From positions 18,860,220-18,924,219 of the forward strand of contig NC_089275.1 of the NCBI RefSeq assembly GCF_963678975.1: a DNA stretch of 64,000 bases, in the 5' to 3' direction. The notes below the pieces were generated by a model that saw only the letters and a program-made list of their open reading frames with translations, ran no database searches and had not been told where the DNA came from. This DNA comes from Dysidea avara (taxonomy: Eukaryota > Porifera > Demospongiae > Dictyoceratida > Dysideidae). Shown in pieces: positions 23,701 to 34,817 of this stretch (positions are counted from its first letter, which is position 1; each line of letters opens with the position of its first letter). The position numbers were made by a program, and so were the translations under genes.

Positions 23701-26700
23701 TAACTATATAGCTTCTTACCTTATTATTCAGTAGTTCCATGTCATGAAATCTGCAAACAAAGCTCATTTTAGTGATTACATACAAAGTGCCCACACCAAA
23801 CACGGTCATTTTGTCAATTATGATGTCATTGCGGATAAGGTCCATTTCGTATTAATGGGTAAGCGTTGGCAAGTCGTGGATTATTACTTTTTGTTCTAAT
23901 TTGTGAGTAATTAGTAGGATTATCAAGTTAAAGCTGTCTTGGCTTTGTTGCCATGCCATGTTACGTGAATGCTAGTCCTGTATCGTTCACTGAAACAGCA
24001 TGAAAGGAGAGTACTGTATACAGGTAGCCCAGTGATGCAGCCTAGATCAGCAGCATGGCACTCACAAGCTTTCCAAGAGCTACAATAGCATCAGATAAAT
24101 TCTCAGCAGTGCATAGATTCCTAGTGTCACTGCCAGCTATTTTTACTTTCTTTAGCCTCTCTAGTACGCTGGTTTCTCTATACTAAAACTACCATCAAAG
24201 TTTGGGAACAGTACACCGATCAACCGCCATTGTTCCAGGTAGGTCATCACTATAAGACCACTATTTTCTGTTGTCCCTATCCTTAGCTTGGCTTGAATTA
24301 CTGCTAGTGGTAAGAATGGTGGTGAACTATCATTAGCACTAGAATTATTACCAGTGGTTTTGTTAAGTAGAGTGCTAAATGAAGCAATTAGGCCACTCCA
24401 AATAAATTCTGTTTCTCATCCTGGACTCAAGCACATTTGCATGCGGGCAGGCGGTCCATTTCCATTATTTCATTATAAGATTGGCAGTTCTTCAAGCCAT
24501 TATTTGCCTGGCACAACCATAAAAAGCTGCATAAAAGCATGCAGTATGAATAATAAGCTTGTTCCTTCCTTTTTAAGTTGCAAAAATAACACAAACATGA
24601 AGTTTGTGCTAAGTTGATAACACTGCTGACATGTGAGCTGACACTGTTTCAAGATGGCTTTTACTGAGCCTGTTAGTATGGAAGAATAACTGGAAAATAA
24701 TGGAAGAATATGGAATAATGGAATATTTAGAACTGACAGTAGGTTATAGATGCAGGCAGTGGATGGGAAACAGAGAATTTATTTGGAGTGGCCTTAAGTA
24801 CATGAACAGCTATTTATACAACTCAGTTCTGTAACTCCAGACAGGTTGTTGTAATGCAACGAGACAAAGTTTTCCTGAGAGAGGAAGACCACATCTAACA
24901 TCTAAAGCAGCTTTGATGTATATATGGTAGTATGAGAAAGTTTCAGCCTTTTAAAAAATGTATTTTGTACAGGGGTCAATGGGAACCACGAGTTGTGGTT
25001 AACAATATCGCACTCCAGAAAAGTGAAGGAAGTAATTACTACTAATGACATATTTTGGTTAGTTAAATGAAAAGGACTAGAGGGAGCTCCAGCTACTTCA
25101 ATTTAAGCAACTGTTTAATTACACTAGTTTAGGTCACCATACAGTGATTTTCTGTTTTTCATCAGAAAATTCCAAATGTAGAGTGTGGACAGGTGTGTCA
25201 TTACCATTACCCATTAACCTTAGTGCTGGCACAATATAGCTAGCTAGTAAGCTCATTTTCATACATACTCCTATTCTCTGCATAACTGGCAGTTAGCTAA
25301 CTTGGATGGCTCTATATATGTACAACTTGGTATACCTACCTGCCTGATATTAAGAGTATATAATAGTAACCAAGAGTATCGAATGAGTGTATTACCCCGT
25401 GATTAATGATTGCATAAAGTAACATGGATATTTCAGTAATTGTTCGTTATATTGCCAATTTGCCTTGAAGGGTTGCTGTATTTGGCCACTAAACAAAGCA
25501 AAAACATGATAGCATTACAGGGAATTGGTTAAGTTCTGGCACTGCCAAGTGGATCCCTGAAGGCATGACAACACGCTTGTTTGTGTATCCATTGTTTTAA
25601 TTATCTTGGGTCCTTACTACACTTTCCTTGTACAATAACTGTTGAATACTCGGTTGAATAACATGGAAAACTGGCAAGGAAACACCTGTTGTCATGTACA
25701 CATTTCAAATTACTATTTCATGTAAACAAACAATTACTGAAGTATCCATGTTACTTTACGCAATCATAAATCACGGGCTAATATACCATTTGACACTCTT
25801 GGTTTCTATTGTACACCCTTGCTGATACTGATACCTAGCAGTAAATTTTCACCAACAGAGATACCGATAATTGCCATACAATTTACACACCTCTCAGGTA
25901 GGGCTGCACCGATTCCACTTTTTACCGATACTTCAAATACCAAGTACTCAGCTGGGAAGTATCTGCAAGTACAAGTACCAATACCAAGTACCTTAAAGTA
26001 GCTACTTCATAGTGCACACATTTATTATATAGTGCATTTCATGGTATTCTTGTACACGTTTTCAGTATGGTTCATGTTTATAATGAAGTAGCCAATCAAG
26101 ATTTACAAAGAAGGAAGTCACTGAAATGCATACCAGTGGATATTTCAGTATTCTTCTGGAGAAGTGTAGATAATATCATAATGGTGCTTACAAAAACACA
26201 GAATATTCTAATACTGAAACAGTCACTTCTACCTGATTGCTCTATTAGAGTTATTGACTGTTTTATTAGAGTATATTGATCTTTTTCTCAGTAAAGCGCT
26301 TTCACACGTAGGTTTCAGCATAGATCAGTAGTCTTACTGGTAGATATTAGTGTTAGACTTAATGCTTTTAGGCGTCCACTGTGCTAGTAAAATAAGCAAG
26401 TACAAACGAACGTTATTTTATTCTCGCACGTGATAGGAATTGGTATCTGCAACAATATAATGGCCGATTCCGATACTTCATGAAAACAGCAATATCGGCC
26501 CGATACCGATACTAGAATCGGTGCAGCCCTACTCTCAAGTCAGCTATGTGTGACTACTCTATAAAGAATATTTTATTGTGCAGTGACTGTTCTATTAGAG
26601 TATTTCAATCTTAAAATCAGAAAATCAATAGGGAGCACCAGCTACAATTTTAAAAACTTTTTAAATGCACTAGTTTAGGCCACTATTTGGTGATTTCTGT

Positions 26701-29700
26701 AAACTTCCGAATGTAAAGTGTGGGAGGGTGGGTCATTACCATTATCCATATAATAGTGCTGGCACAATATAATGAGCTGGTAGGCTTATTTTCATGCTTC
26801 TATTCTCTGCACAACTGGAAGTTACCTAAGGGATGACTCTACATACGTTTAGACTATGGTATGGCTCATTTACAGGTTTACCAAATCACTTAGTTACCTG
26901 ACATGTTCACTTAGTCACCTACACATGTTCACTTAGTAACCCGCTCTCAAGCAATTTTGCACATGATAAATAATTATAACATCAAAGGCACACTGCAGTA
27001 CTTGATAATACTGTATTACTCTTCTCCGTGTTCCGCAAATAATTCTGGACAAATAGTAGACTAAATGGCATATGTACTGTAGCTCTAGCCGTTACTTTGG
27101 TTACCGGTCAAATAATTATTTTTGTGGGCACTGTAAGGACTTAAGGAATAACCATTCCACTGTTCTGCATTGCTCTTTCACACCACACTCATGCTCTGGC
27201 TATAAAGGTACGTACTTTAAAACCATAGTGTACACCACGGGAACTAAGCAATTTAGTAACCCTTAGTAGTGCCCTTGCTGCGCTCGGGATGCTACAGCTT
27301 GGATCATCAAGGTTACTAAATCACTTGTTCCCTAATTGGTCTTGGTGTCTAACTATTATATAACTTGGTATTCTTCTCAAGTAACAACCACACTTGCAAC
27401 CACAAGATTCTGGTCCACTTTAGATGTGGCTACATATATACTAGTCATCCTTGAGTCTAGTCCCACTTGAGGTTAAAAATTTGCAAATGCTAATTTTCAT
27501 AGAGTTTACTACACAATTTTCTTGGCTACAATGCACAAGGTACAGTAGCTACTGTATGGCTATCTTGAAAAAGTGAAGTGTACATGCTCAGTATTTCATT
27601 AATAATGTTTTAGTAATGGGAAATAGGTGTGGTAGTAAAAATACATGTGGTATGTATAGTGAAAAACAGAAAATCATTAACAGTGTAACTCACTCACTAG
27701 CTAATTTGTAGAAGCTCTAACCGACTGCTCTAACTTATAAACCATACAATATAAGCCCATAGAACTATATATTAAATTACTTGCTATACATAGTACAATT
27801 AGGAATTCAATTATATAGTTGTTATTTACATTAACCACAAATCCATTACACAATTTTAAATGCAAAATTTGGCTTAAGTGAAACCACATGTGATATCTCA
27901 CAACTTATCAGTCTAGTACTTTAAACAAATACTGCTTTTACCATTCTTACATAACCTTTTTAGATAATGTGATAGACAAGCATGGAATTTCACCTGACCC
28001 AAAGAAAACCATCATGGTCACCAGAGTATCCAACACTCTAGGATGCATGTATCACCTTCTTAGGGAAATTGAGAATTTGTGCAATCATGTCTTGTCTGTT
28101 AGAAGACAACAACTAAAACAGAGAGCATCTGATTCATGCATCTTTTCCCAGTCATCCTTGGGAAAATATTGTTGTAAAACTCTTTGAACTTAGGAATTTA
28201 CCTATCTAATAGTTGATTATTATTCCAGAAGTGTAAAGATGAATTCAACAGTTTCGTGACACATATAAAGTCTATTTTTGCAAGGGTTAAGATCATAGGC
28301 ATAACAAGATATTTTTAGACACCTGCTAAGAATGGCTGCCCTCCACTAAATAATATCAATTGTATCACTGATAAAGCACACAAATCCTTATTCACAAGTG
28401 AATCATAACTTCACAGTTTGCTACATTGTTTTTCTGAATATTGTGACTGCTTTATTAGAGTACCTCCATCTTTTTTGAATTTATAATCATAAGGGGGGCT
28501 CCAGCTCCCCTTACCCCCCTGGGTTGCTACACCTATGGAGATAGTATCAAAAATAGATATCTACACTATTTCTGATGCCCTAAGAGGCAAGTAAACACTT
28601 ATCAAGCACAATAAGAAGGTTATTGACAAAGACTGTGTAGAGTTGCTGTATCCCAATTTCACACCAGCAGAAAGAAACCACCTCAGAGCAAAGCACACTA
28701 TACCTATGTGGAGGCTAAAGCAGGCTTCATTTAGCCTTTCACCACGTAATGGTTTGCTAAAGCCTGTGTATACGGACAAACACAGGTACATACACAGATA
28801 AGTACACACACACACACACACACACACTTTATTAGGAAAGCAGGAACACTCATAGCTTGCCTGCGACTGGCTGTAGGCAAGCACCTGGTTAAAAGTTTTA
28901 AAATGTGCCAATACGTGAGGTCACAGATTTGTACACAAACTTACTTAAATGGACTTCCTGGGATTGGTTCTCCTGCCACTAATACAGACAAGGTGTGGAT
29001 TCCACAAACCCTGGGAGTATATGAGACTTCATAGTGACCACGTCCAGTATCTTTGATTGTAGCTAGTTCAGTAAGGTGAGATTTACCACTGTAGTGAACT
29101 TCAACCTTCATGCAATCTGTAACATTTGGTACCCGTTGACCATGTGAGTCAATAGCTTTAGCAGAAAAGGTGGTTATACAATTCTTCTTAAAAGGAAACG
29201 TGCATTTCATGTCACTTACGGTGCACTTTTGTATATCAATAGGTGTAAACATTCCTAAACAAGATAACCATTTCTTCACTTGATGACTGCCATAAAATTG
29301 TATCTTCTCTTGCTCACAAACTGTTGGATTTAGATTTGTGTTGCTCTTCATTTCTTTCAGTTTATTTCTTCGCTCCAACATCGACTTCTTCATAGCCAAC
29401 ACGTCTTTGCTAATACCTCGTTGTAGTTTGTCATCGATGAAACTCCAGCAACTCTTCAACTGGCTTAATAAGAAACACAGTTCATCTTCCTGTACTGCTA
29501 AGCTTTTATCCTTTCCCTTTGTATCCTGTATGATCTGTTGTTGTAACTGTCTCTTTCGTTCATCTACGGCAGCATGAAGGGTACAAAAGGCATCATCCAA
29601 CCTGTGAAAGTTTTCTTCTTTCCTGTTCTTCACATCTTGTCTTTTGCTTTTTACTCCATTGATGGCTCCTTCTACTTCATCTATTAGTTGCTGGATACCA

Positions 29701-30356
29701 GGAAGAGCTTCCTTTAGTATCATCTTCTCACCATCAAAAACATCAGAGATCACATCATAGTCATGGTCCTTGTGTTTCTTGATGATGCAGTCTCGACAGA
29801 TCAACACTTCTTCGCACCTGCAGTACAACTCTAGTGGTTTGGTAGGGTGGACGGGACATATCTCAACCTTTTCTGGTAAGATGGATGGAATATCAGTAGC
29901 ACTGCCTTTCCTCAGCTCATCCAGTGAGCGGATTTTGTGCCCGCTAAAGGTTTTCATTTTTCGATGTGCTTTTTCACAAAAATCACACAAGAATATAGCA
30001 CACTCGCTGCACGACGACGTTGCCACTTCTCCATCTTCACAACTCTGGCAGATGGGCGTGACCTTCTTACTGCTTGCTTGTTCTTGTAGACGCACGATCT
30101 CCACCAGACGAACGGCTGTAAAATGCGATGGTAACTCTTCTACAGCAAGTGGAGTGGATAGCGCAACCTTTCCTCTACACAGTGGACACTCGAGCTCACG
30201 TTTTGAAGCCTCCAAGTGGGGCAATCGTCCCAACCATTCTTTAAGGCAGCCAGTACAAAACGAATGAAGACAAGGGAGTATCTTGGGGTCATTCAGGAGA
30301 TCTTGACAAATTGCACAAGTCAGCTCTTCTTTAACCTTTTCCCAGTTCGTCGCCAT
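17709..30356 (-). CDS. TRIM-NHL protein (RING, two B-boxes, coiled coil, filamin, NHL)
   Basis: Two-exon gene on the minus strand. Exon 1 runs 30356-28945 and ends AA|GTAAGT; exon 2 runs 18552-17709 and starts after TTTTAG. The joint restores a Lys codon, giving FK-VTTT and 751 residues plus stop. Domains: RING with C14, C17, C29, H31, C34, C37, C57 and C60; B-box 1 at about 103-141; B-box 2 at 167-198; coiled coil about 205-345; filamin/Ig-like about 370-472 ending PGSPFK; six NHL repeats about 485-750 with YLSKFGSRGSGDGQF-type units. This is the TRIM2/TRIM3/TRIM71 architecture. Such proteins are cytoplasmic E3 ubiquitin ligases, and NHL propellers bind RNA or proteins. The start MATNWEKV is chosen because it sits directly before the RING; an upstream Met at 30533 adds an unlikely basic stretch. 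Orthology to one vertebrate TRIM cannot be set by eye. Confidence 0.92.
19284..20859. mobile_element. 1.6 kb element, ends CAGGGGCGGATCTAGG, TSD AATAG
   Basis: The left end CAGGGGCGGATCTAGG pairs with the right end CCTGGATCCACCCCTG read in reverse. AATAG flanks both ends (19279-19283, 20860-20864) and the right copy at about 58556 is empty. It contains a G-run, two CTCTATTAGAG motifs (19863-19915), a hydrophilic region with no recognised protein, and a C-rich minisatellite. It is probably non-autonomous. Confidence 0.8.
20413..20487. repeat. 15-bp C-rich minisatellite
   Basis: About five copies of CAGCCTCCACCCCCC, nested in the 19284-20859 element. Frames read through it are artefacts of the repeat. 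Confidence 0.9.
21142..22175 (+). mobile_element. 5'-truncated CR1-like LINE, reverse transcriptase C-terminal part
   Basis: Open frame 21118-22080 shows reverse transcriptase motifs: SGVPQGTVLGPLMFLLYIND (fingers/palm), RLFADDCIIY with the catalytic FADD, and the thumb LGVIF. A C-terminal region ends GLDLL with stop at 22078. The 3' UTR has a C-run and ends in TAATCATAATCATAAG-like repeats, as in CR1/L2-type LINEs. An ACATTCAT target duplication flanks it (21134-21141, 22176-22183) and the right copy lacks it (58853 region). The ATG at 21118 lies outside the element, so the frame is a truncated remnant rather than a gene. The endonuclease fragment at 15975-17460 could belong to the same broad family but not the same copy. 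Confidence 0.88.
22566..22632 (-). repeat. tRNA-derived SINE-like core (left copy)
   Basis: On the minus strand an A-box-like TTAGCACAGTGGTAAG is followed about 30 bases later by a B-box-like GGTTTGAGTCCCAC. This is the internal promoter layout of a tRNA or tRNA-derived SINE. Acceptor-stem pairing is not convincing, so it is scored as a SINE relic. A sister copy lies at 59129-59200 in the duplicated unit. Confidence 0.5.
22640..25898. other. TRIM intron DNA shared by both units
   Basis: Collinear with 59200-62830 apart from the right-only MITE at 60920-61318. It contains one CTCTATTAGAG motif (23321-23357). I see no gene here. Confidence 0.6.
25899..26531. mobile_element. hAT-type MITE, ends TAGGGCTGCACCGAT
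   Basis: TAGGGCTGCACCGATTC at the left is mirrored by GAATCGGTGCAGCCCTA at the right. The 8-bp target duplication is CTCTCAGG/CTCTCAAG (25891-25898, 26532-26539), one mismatch. The right copy near 62830 is empty. A pair of CTCTATTAGAG motifs is embedded at 26236-26286. Confidence 0.85.
26877..27340. repeat. Hairpin-bearing repeat shared by both units
   Basis: Contains GGTTACTAAATCACTT-type blocks in both orientations. Arms at 27239-27262 and 27309-27332 can pair around a CG-richer loop. The matching sequence in the right unit is at about 63170-63660. Confidence 0.5.
27969..28190 (+). mobile_element. Possible Ty3/Gypsy-type reverse transcriptase fossil
   Basis: A short frame resembling the segment that follows the catalytic region of Ty3/Gypsy reverse transcriptases (GISPDPKKT-like). 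It is a broken, isolated remnant; no LTRs or other parts were seen. The family call is weak. Confidence 0.35.
28803..28828. repeat. (CA)n microsatellite
   Basis: Simple dinucleotide run in the TRIM intron close to exon 1. Confidence 0.9.
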
Positions 30357-30620
30357 GTTTCGCGCGCGAAACGTTCGGGCATGTTGCTTAGCGACAAGGC
30401 ATATTTTGCGCCTGTGCGTAAAACCATAGATACTATGCTTAAAACTGAGTACATGCTTGGGCTCGTGCTTGGGCTTGGAACCTTGGTTGGGACCCATTCT
30501 CTCTGCAGCCGTGTGCGATCGAATAAGAAACATTTTTTACCCTCCGGCCCTAATGGCACTCCCTTCGAAGAAACAATCACTGGCGAGATGACCGGGCATC
30601 ATCTATCTGTAAGTGTTATA
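30357..30620 (-). promoter_or_regulatory. CpG-rich promoter-like region upstream of TRIM-NHL
   Basis: GC and CpG content rise clearly against the AT-rich surroundings, for example CGCGCGCGAAACGTTCGG next to the start codon. This fits the first exon and promoter of the minus-strand TRIM gene. CpG enrichment extends to about 30850, next to the plus-strand ABCC-like exon, so a bidirectional promoter is possible. Confidence 0.45.
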
Positions 30621-30837
30621 TAGTTTCCTCCTATGTGGAAGAACGGTTAGACTATGCAGAATTGAAAACCAAATTCAAATATTCAAATTATCCCACTATG
30701 GACATGTGGCTGTGCTGTGAACATGCTCCTGTCTTGATTTCGAGCTTGATTCCTTTTAATATAGTAAGATGATTCGGGATGATCACGTCGACTCGGTGGA
30801 CGGAGTTTGGAAACGTTGAGTCGGTTGACGTGAGGAA

Positions 30838-30930
30838 TACTTGAATGATATAATTGATCATTGCGAGTATGAAACACCAGCTAAAGATCCCAGGAGAGAA
30901 GCAAATCTTATTTCAAGGCTGTTCTTTGGG
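30838..30930 (+). CDS. ABCC-transporter-like first exon (orphan)
   Basis: A plus-strand open stretch reads CEYETPAKDPRREANLISRL, then FFG, before a GTAAGC donor. The pattern of a short acidic leader, N-P/A-x-x-x-A-N-L-x-S-R-x-F-F and a split Gly/Trp codon resembles the N-terminus of ABCC4-like multidrug transporters before the first membrane domain. No in-frame ATG lies directly upstream, and no later ABCC exon follows: the next coding DNA is CNOT4. The best reading is an exon cut from its gene by the segmental duplication. The family assignment is from memory of short motifs and is tentative. Confidence 0.35.
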
Positions 30931-32687
30931 TAAGCCACTATACATTTAGACATTATTCACATGTTTCCTCTCACTTATGTTGAAAGCCACGTACACAAAA
31001 CAGAACTGCTTAACACAACCACTGTTTCTATTGTATCCATCACATATTTTTGGTCATGCACATGTTGTCAATTATGGAAATACAGATACATTGCTTATTA
31101 CAGTTAGTTGTGCATAGTGTCTTGTTTACATTTGGTATACCACACTAATCCCCCACAATTCAATTATTCATGAACTTGGAAAGTTTGTGGTTTATACTGA
31201 ATGTGTTAACAAGTAAGACAATGTGTTTGTTTGCTCACCTGAGTGTGTGCAGTATCATGTAGGCAATTTGTTAGTATGCTGAAACATTGTACAAAAGGTT
31301 TAGTGATCCTTTAATGTTGGCAGTTCCAATCAGATTGCTGCATTTCAAGTTGTGTATATTTCAAAGTATTATATCTAAGGGTTTAATTGTTACTTATTGT
31401 GATGACAAAACCTGGTATACAAAACCTGTCATTTCTTTTGGGTTCATCCTTAGTAGTGCCATCAAGTTGCTGCTATAAGCGGATCAGCTTAAGTAATAGT
31501 TGTAACACGGGCATGAGGGCTGTGTCTGAAATATAATCTGAACTGCCCAGGCCTAAGGACAGAGGGCATACATTAGGCAAAGCCCAAATGCTTCATGTTA
31601 CAGCTAATAATTATGTGACACTTCCCATTGTATCAGGCTGATAGGTTACACAGGACAATCAAACACCCAAGCCAATACAAGCGCAGCCACTGGATATATT
31701 ATATATGCAAGTATAAAAATTGTGATTATGGGACAATAGCTAGTGTGTTCTGGTTACGTTCAATTATGATGGACGGAAAAATCTTAGAGATATCATGGAG
31801 AATTTTGGTTACACAAGTTTGATGTTTAAATCAATGCTATTGAATCATTCATAGAATAATTACGGAGTTTACTAAAGGCCTAGATAGGTCGTAAGCTTGC
31901 TTGTAGAGTAGTTACTTCATGCAGAGTGGTACCTTTGTGATGGAGGCATGGTCCGTATTCAAAAATGATTGGTGAGTAAGCTATAGCACTAGTTCTCACC
32001 TTAGGGCAATGTTTTGTCAACCTGTAGGATAGAAACATTATCTGTCTGGGTGTTTTTCCTGGTGAAATCCAAGTCATGTATACTAATCACGTATTAATTG
32101 ATCCTCACTATCAATTTTGACCTTAATGTCTATATAATCACTGCCCAGATGTAGCCGAGTCTACATTTTATATGTAGCCCGGGCAGCTCCTTTGATCTGA
32201 GGTGTGAAAGTGTTATATGATATACACACATAATTATGTAGCACTTATATAATATGTACTCTGTATACAGTTTCCCAGACCTGTTTTTTAGGGGTGTAGA
32301 CTTTATCAAGTATATAATCTATCTGTGTATCCTGTGGTTAGGTGACCTCAATGTGGTCTCAACAGAGTTTATGGGGTGAGGTCATGATGACCTACATGTA
32401 TATTTGAAACCTGGTATATTAGTGTATCATTGTGTGAGTTAGTGTTAATTAATACAAGTGGAAAATTTCAATGTACTCATTTTGTGGGAGTAAATTTTGT
32501 AATGTGCAAAGTGTCAGGGTGAAGTTTGTGTTATAATGCAAGTGCAATGACAGAAATGTAGAATTATCCATGAAAAATTATTGTGAAATAGCTACAGTGC
32601 ATGTAGTAAATAGTTAAATTAAAATATCCACTAACTGATGGTTGTATATGGAGCAAGGTTAATGTTGTTGATTGTACTCCTCTACAG
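30931..32687. other. Noncoding DNA holding the presumed duplication junction
   Basis: No gene is recognised. It lies between the orphan ABCC-like exon and the first surviving CNOT4 exon, so the head-to-tail junction of the tandem units should be here. Confidence 0.4.
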
Positions 32688-33676
32688 GTACTGAAGAAAC
32701 CAGAATAGTTTGGCAAGTTTGGCAGGATCTACAGGGTGGTGATTAATAACAGTACTGTATATATATACCTGTTCTCAGGTAGGCTATGTACATACATGTA
32801 TGTGGTAAAGATGTTATAGGTGTGTATGTATAGATAGTGTGTGTGTGTGTGTGATTGTGTTTGACAGTCCCTATAGAATGTTGTTGTTTTGTGTAGGGAA
32901 ACAGCCTGGGGGCATACATACCATTCTACCGCAGTGAAGATGCCAGTAAAGCAATACAAGCTGTCAATGATGCTTACATTGATGGGAGATGTCTTAAGTG
33001 AGTGAATGTTGTTAAGTTAATCCTCACTTTTGATTATCATTGTGGTCTCATCCAAAGTGTTGTAATGTGTTGTATTGAGCATAAGCAGTGATACTATATG
33101 TTCAAAGGACTCACTGTCTGCAAGCTATGTATGGTATATATAGTGATTGAAGGAAAATTTTCTTTTGTATGATAGGAAATAGCTAGTGCCACCTTGAAGT
33201 TTTTGGAGTCATGGTAGATGTGTTTGTCACCACAATGACACTGTACTAAACTTTAAAAATGAAGAGGTTATTTTATTGGCTTTGTTCTGGTAAATGGTGT
33301 AACTGATATTTTGTGATGTTCATAATTGTTCTGTTCAGTTTAAGTTTTGTAACTACAATTAGTTATATTATTATTCCTCCTGTGTAGGGCATCATTTGGA
33401 ACAACAAAGTATTGTTCACACTTCTTGGCTGGTTTGACATGTCCCAAGTCGGTGAGTACTGTATAGTGTGTGTCAATGACAGACTTGGTAAATATGTATC
33501 CTTTTGTATTTGACATGTCAGAAGCAAGTCCTCTCCAATATATTACTGTACGTACCATTCTCCCATTATCATTCTAACCCTGTATGTACATGATGTTCTT
33601 ACAGGATTGTTTATTCCTTCATGAGCTAGGAGAAGAGGAAGCTAGCTTTACTAAAGAGGACATGCAACTTGGATAG

Positions 33677-34060
33677 GTATCTGTATAACATTCAGTCACA
33701 TGTACTAGTTTGGGAGAAAGTAATGTCTTGTAGACTTGCATTTCTGACCTGAAATATGCTTCAGTTAAGGTGGCAGTCACCTTATAACTTACCTGTAACC
33801 CGCGAATGTGCATGATTAGATTAGCTATGTGGGTGTGCCTTGTACAGGCAAGTTGCAATGGTGCTGTCAATCCTTGTTGAGATACTTCATATGCAGAGAA
33901 TACATTATAACAACCCCTCAGTACAAGCACTTGACAACAGAAGCTCTTACATAATACTATGAACATGCCATTGTGAAATCCACATTGATTATGTAACTTG
34001 TGCATATTCCTGTTGAGCAGGTTTTTTCTACAATGGTTCATTGTAACAGGACCAATTTTT
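33677..34060 (-). pseudogene. Possible ankyrin-repeat relic
   Basis: A minus-strand frame contains APLQLACTRHTHIANLIM, which has the look of one ankyrin helix pair (TPLQLAC...H..I..L). The neighbouring repeat is unclear. It lies in a CNOT4 intron and is probably a transposon-borne or stray fragment; it could also be chance. Confidence 0.25.
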
Positions 34061-34296
34061 GAAAGATAATCGTGAACAGGTTAAGGAATGTTCCCTTGTA
34101 TAACCATCATGTTGTGGTTAGGTTTATAGCAGTAGAGCTGCTTTTTCAAGCTTAGTGTGAGTTTTGTGTGTCCAGTATTGATTATATTATATAAGAACAT
34201 CAGTGATAAGAATCACAGGTTACCAGAAAGGATGATTATTGCTTCGTGTTTGTTTATAAACTTACTTAATGTAATATTCTGAAACAGTATAGCATA

Positions 34297-34817
34297 GTGT
34301 TGGGCAAGTTACTTTGTAAAAGTAACTAGTTACATATTACATATTACTTGCAACTGAACTATTTAGTTACAGTTACATATTACCCATAAAATAGAGTAAC
34401 TGTAATAATATTACATATTATATTACTTTGTGTCCACAGCCTTAAGCTGTCACATGTGAAACTACCACCTTACCACGTGACATGATTGCGTTGTTGGACA
34501 GTATGTAAATCTTGTTTATAAGTAAGAAGCTGGTGAATAAGCTTCATTCAGTAGGCTTCGTTACTTCGTTGTGGCTAGGCGTTACTCAGAGGATGACTAA
34601 TGAGATTAGTAACTTCGTTACTTGTAGTAATAATATTACGTAATATTAGACTCGTTACAGTAACTATATTACTTAGGTAACATGTTCCATTTGTAACTAA
34701 AGTAACTTGCATTATATTACCTGTTTTTATAGCGTATTTCGTTATATTACTTTGTTACCACAAAAGTAATAATATTACGTAACGCGTTACATAAGTAATG
34801 CATTACTCCCAACACTG
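34297..34817. mobile_element. Inverted-repeat element flanked by an 18-bp direct repeat
   Basis: Ends GTGTTGGGCAAGTTAC and GCATTACTCCCAACAC are inverted, and the interior is a long series of TTAC/GTAA repeats. CTGAAACAGTATAGCATA occurs immediately on both sides (34279-34296 and 34818-34835), far longer than a usual DNA-transposon target duplication. It lies in a CNOT4 intron. Confidence 0.75.

Larger units (their letters stand above)
1..27659. repeat. Left copy of a tandem segmental duplication
   Basis: This block aligns base by base with 49432-64000 in the same orientation, at roughly 95% identity by eye outside insertions. Position 1 matches 49432 and position 27659 matches 64000. The left copy is longer because of insertions at about 1761-4915, 5661-6593, 6676-7092, 7278-17562, 19284-20859, 21142-22175 and 25899-26531, each absent from the right copy. 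Genes and introns line up: CNOT4 3' exons, the TRIM NHL exon and its long intron. The alignment is still running at the window end, so the unit is larger than seen. An uncollapsed second haplotype in the assembly is an alternative, but the offset with genes in between favours a real tandem duplication. Confidence 0.9.
18553..28944 (-). other. 10.4 kb intron of the TRIM-NHL gene
   Basis: GTAAGT donor (28944-28939) and TTTTAG acceptor (18558-18553). It is filled with transposon insertions listed separately. Most of its remaining sequence (18553-27659) is collinear with 58009-64000 in the right unit. I see no host exon inside it. Confidence 0.8.

Noticed and set aside
28280-28540. Further member of the 5-bp-duplication transposon family
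   Set aside because: The ends CATAGGCATAACAA and a partly matching right end near 28535 are suggestive, but no clean target duplication or empty site was found.
29338-30267. Plus-strand open frames of 79-165 codons across 29338-30267
   Set aside because: They are antisense shadows of TRIM exon 1 with no domain support.
30357-30533. Upstream Met of the TRIM frame (30533) as true start
   Set aside because: The added 59 residues are basic and lack conservation features, whereas the Met at 30356 directly precedes the RING as in TRIM family proteins.
32706-33676. Stop-codon recoding (TAG read as an amino acid)
   Set aside because: The two TAGs replace different residues, and many other genes and elements here use normal stops. 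Decay of a truncated duplicate explains it.
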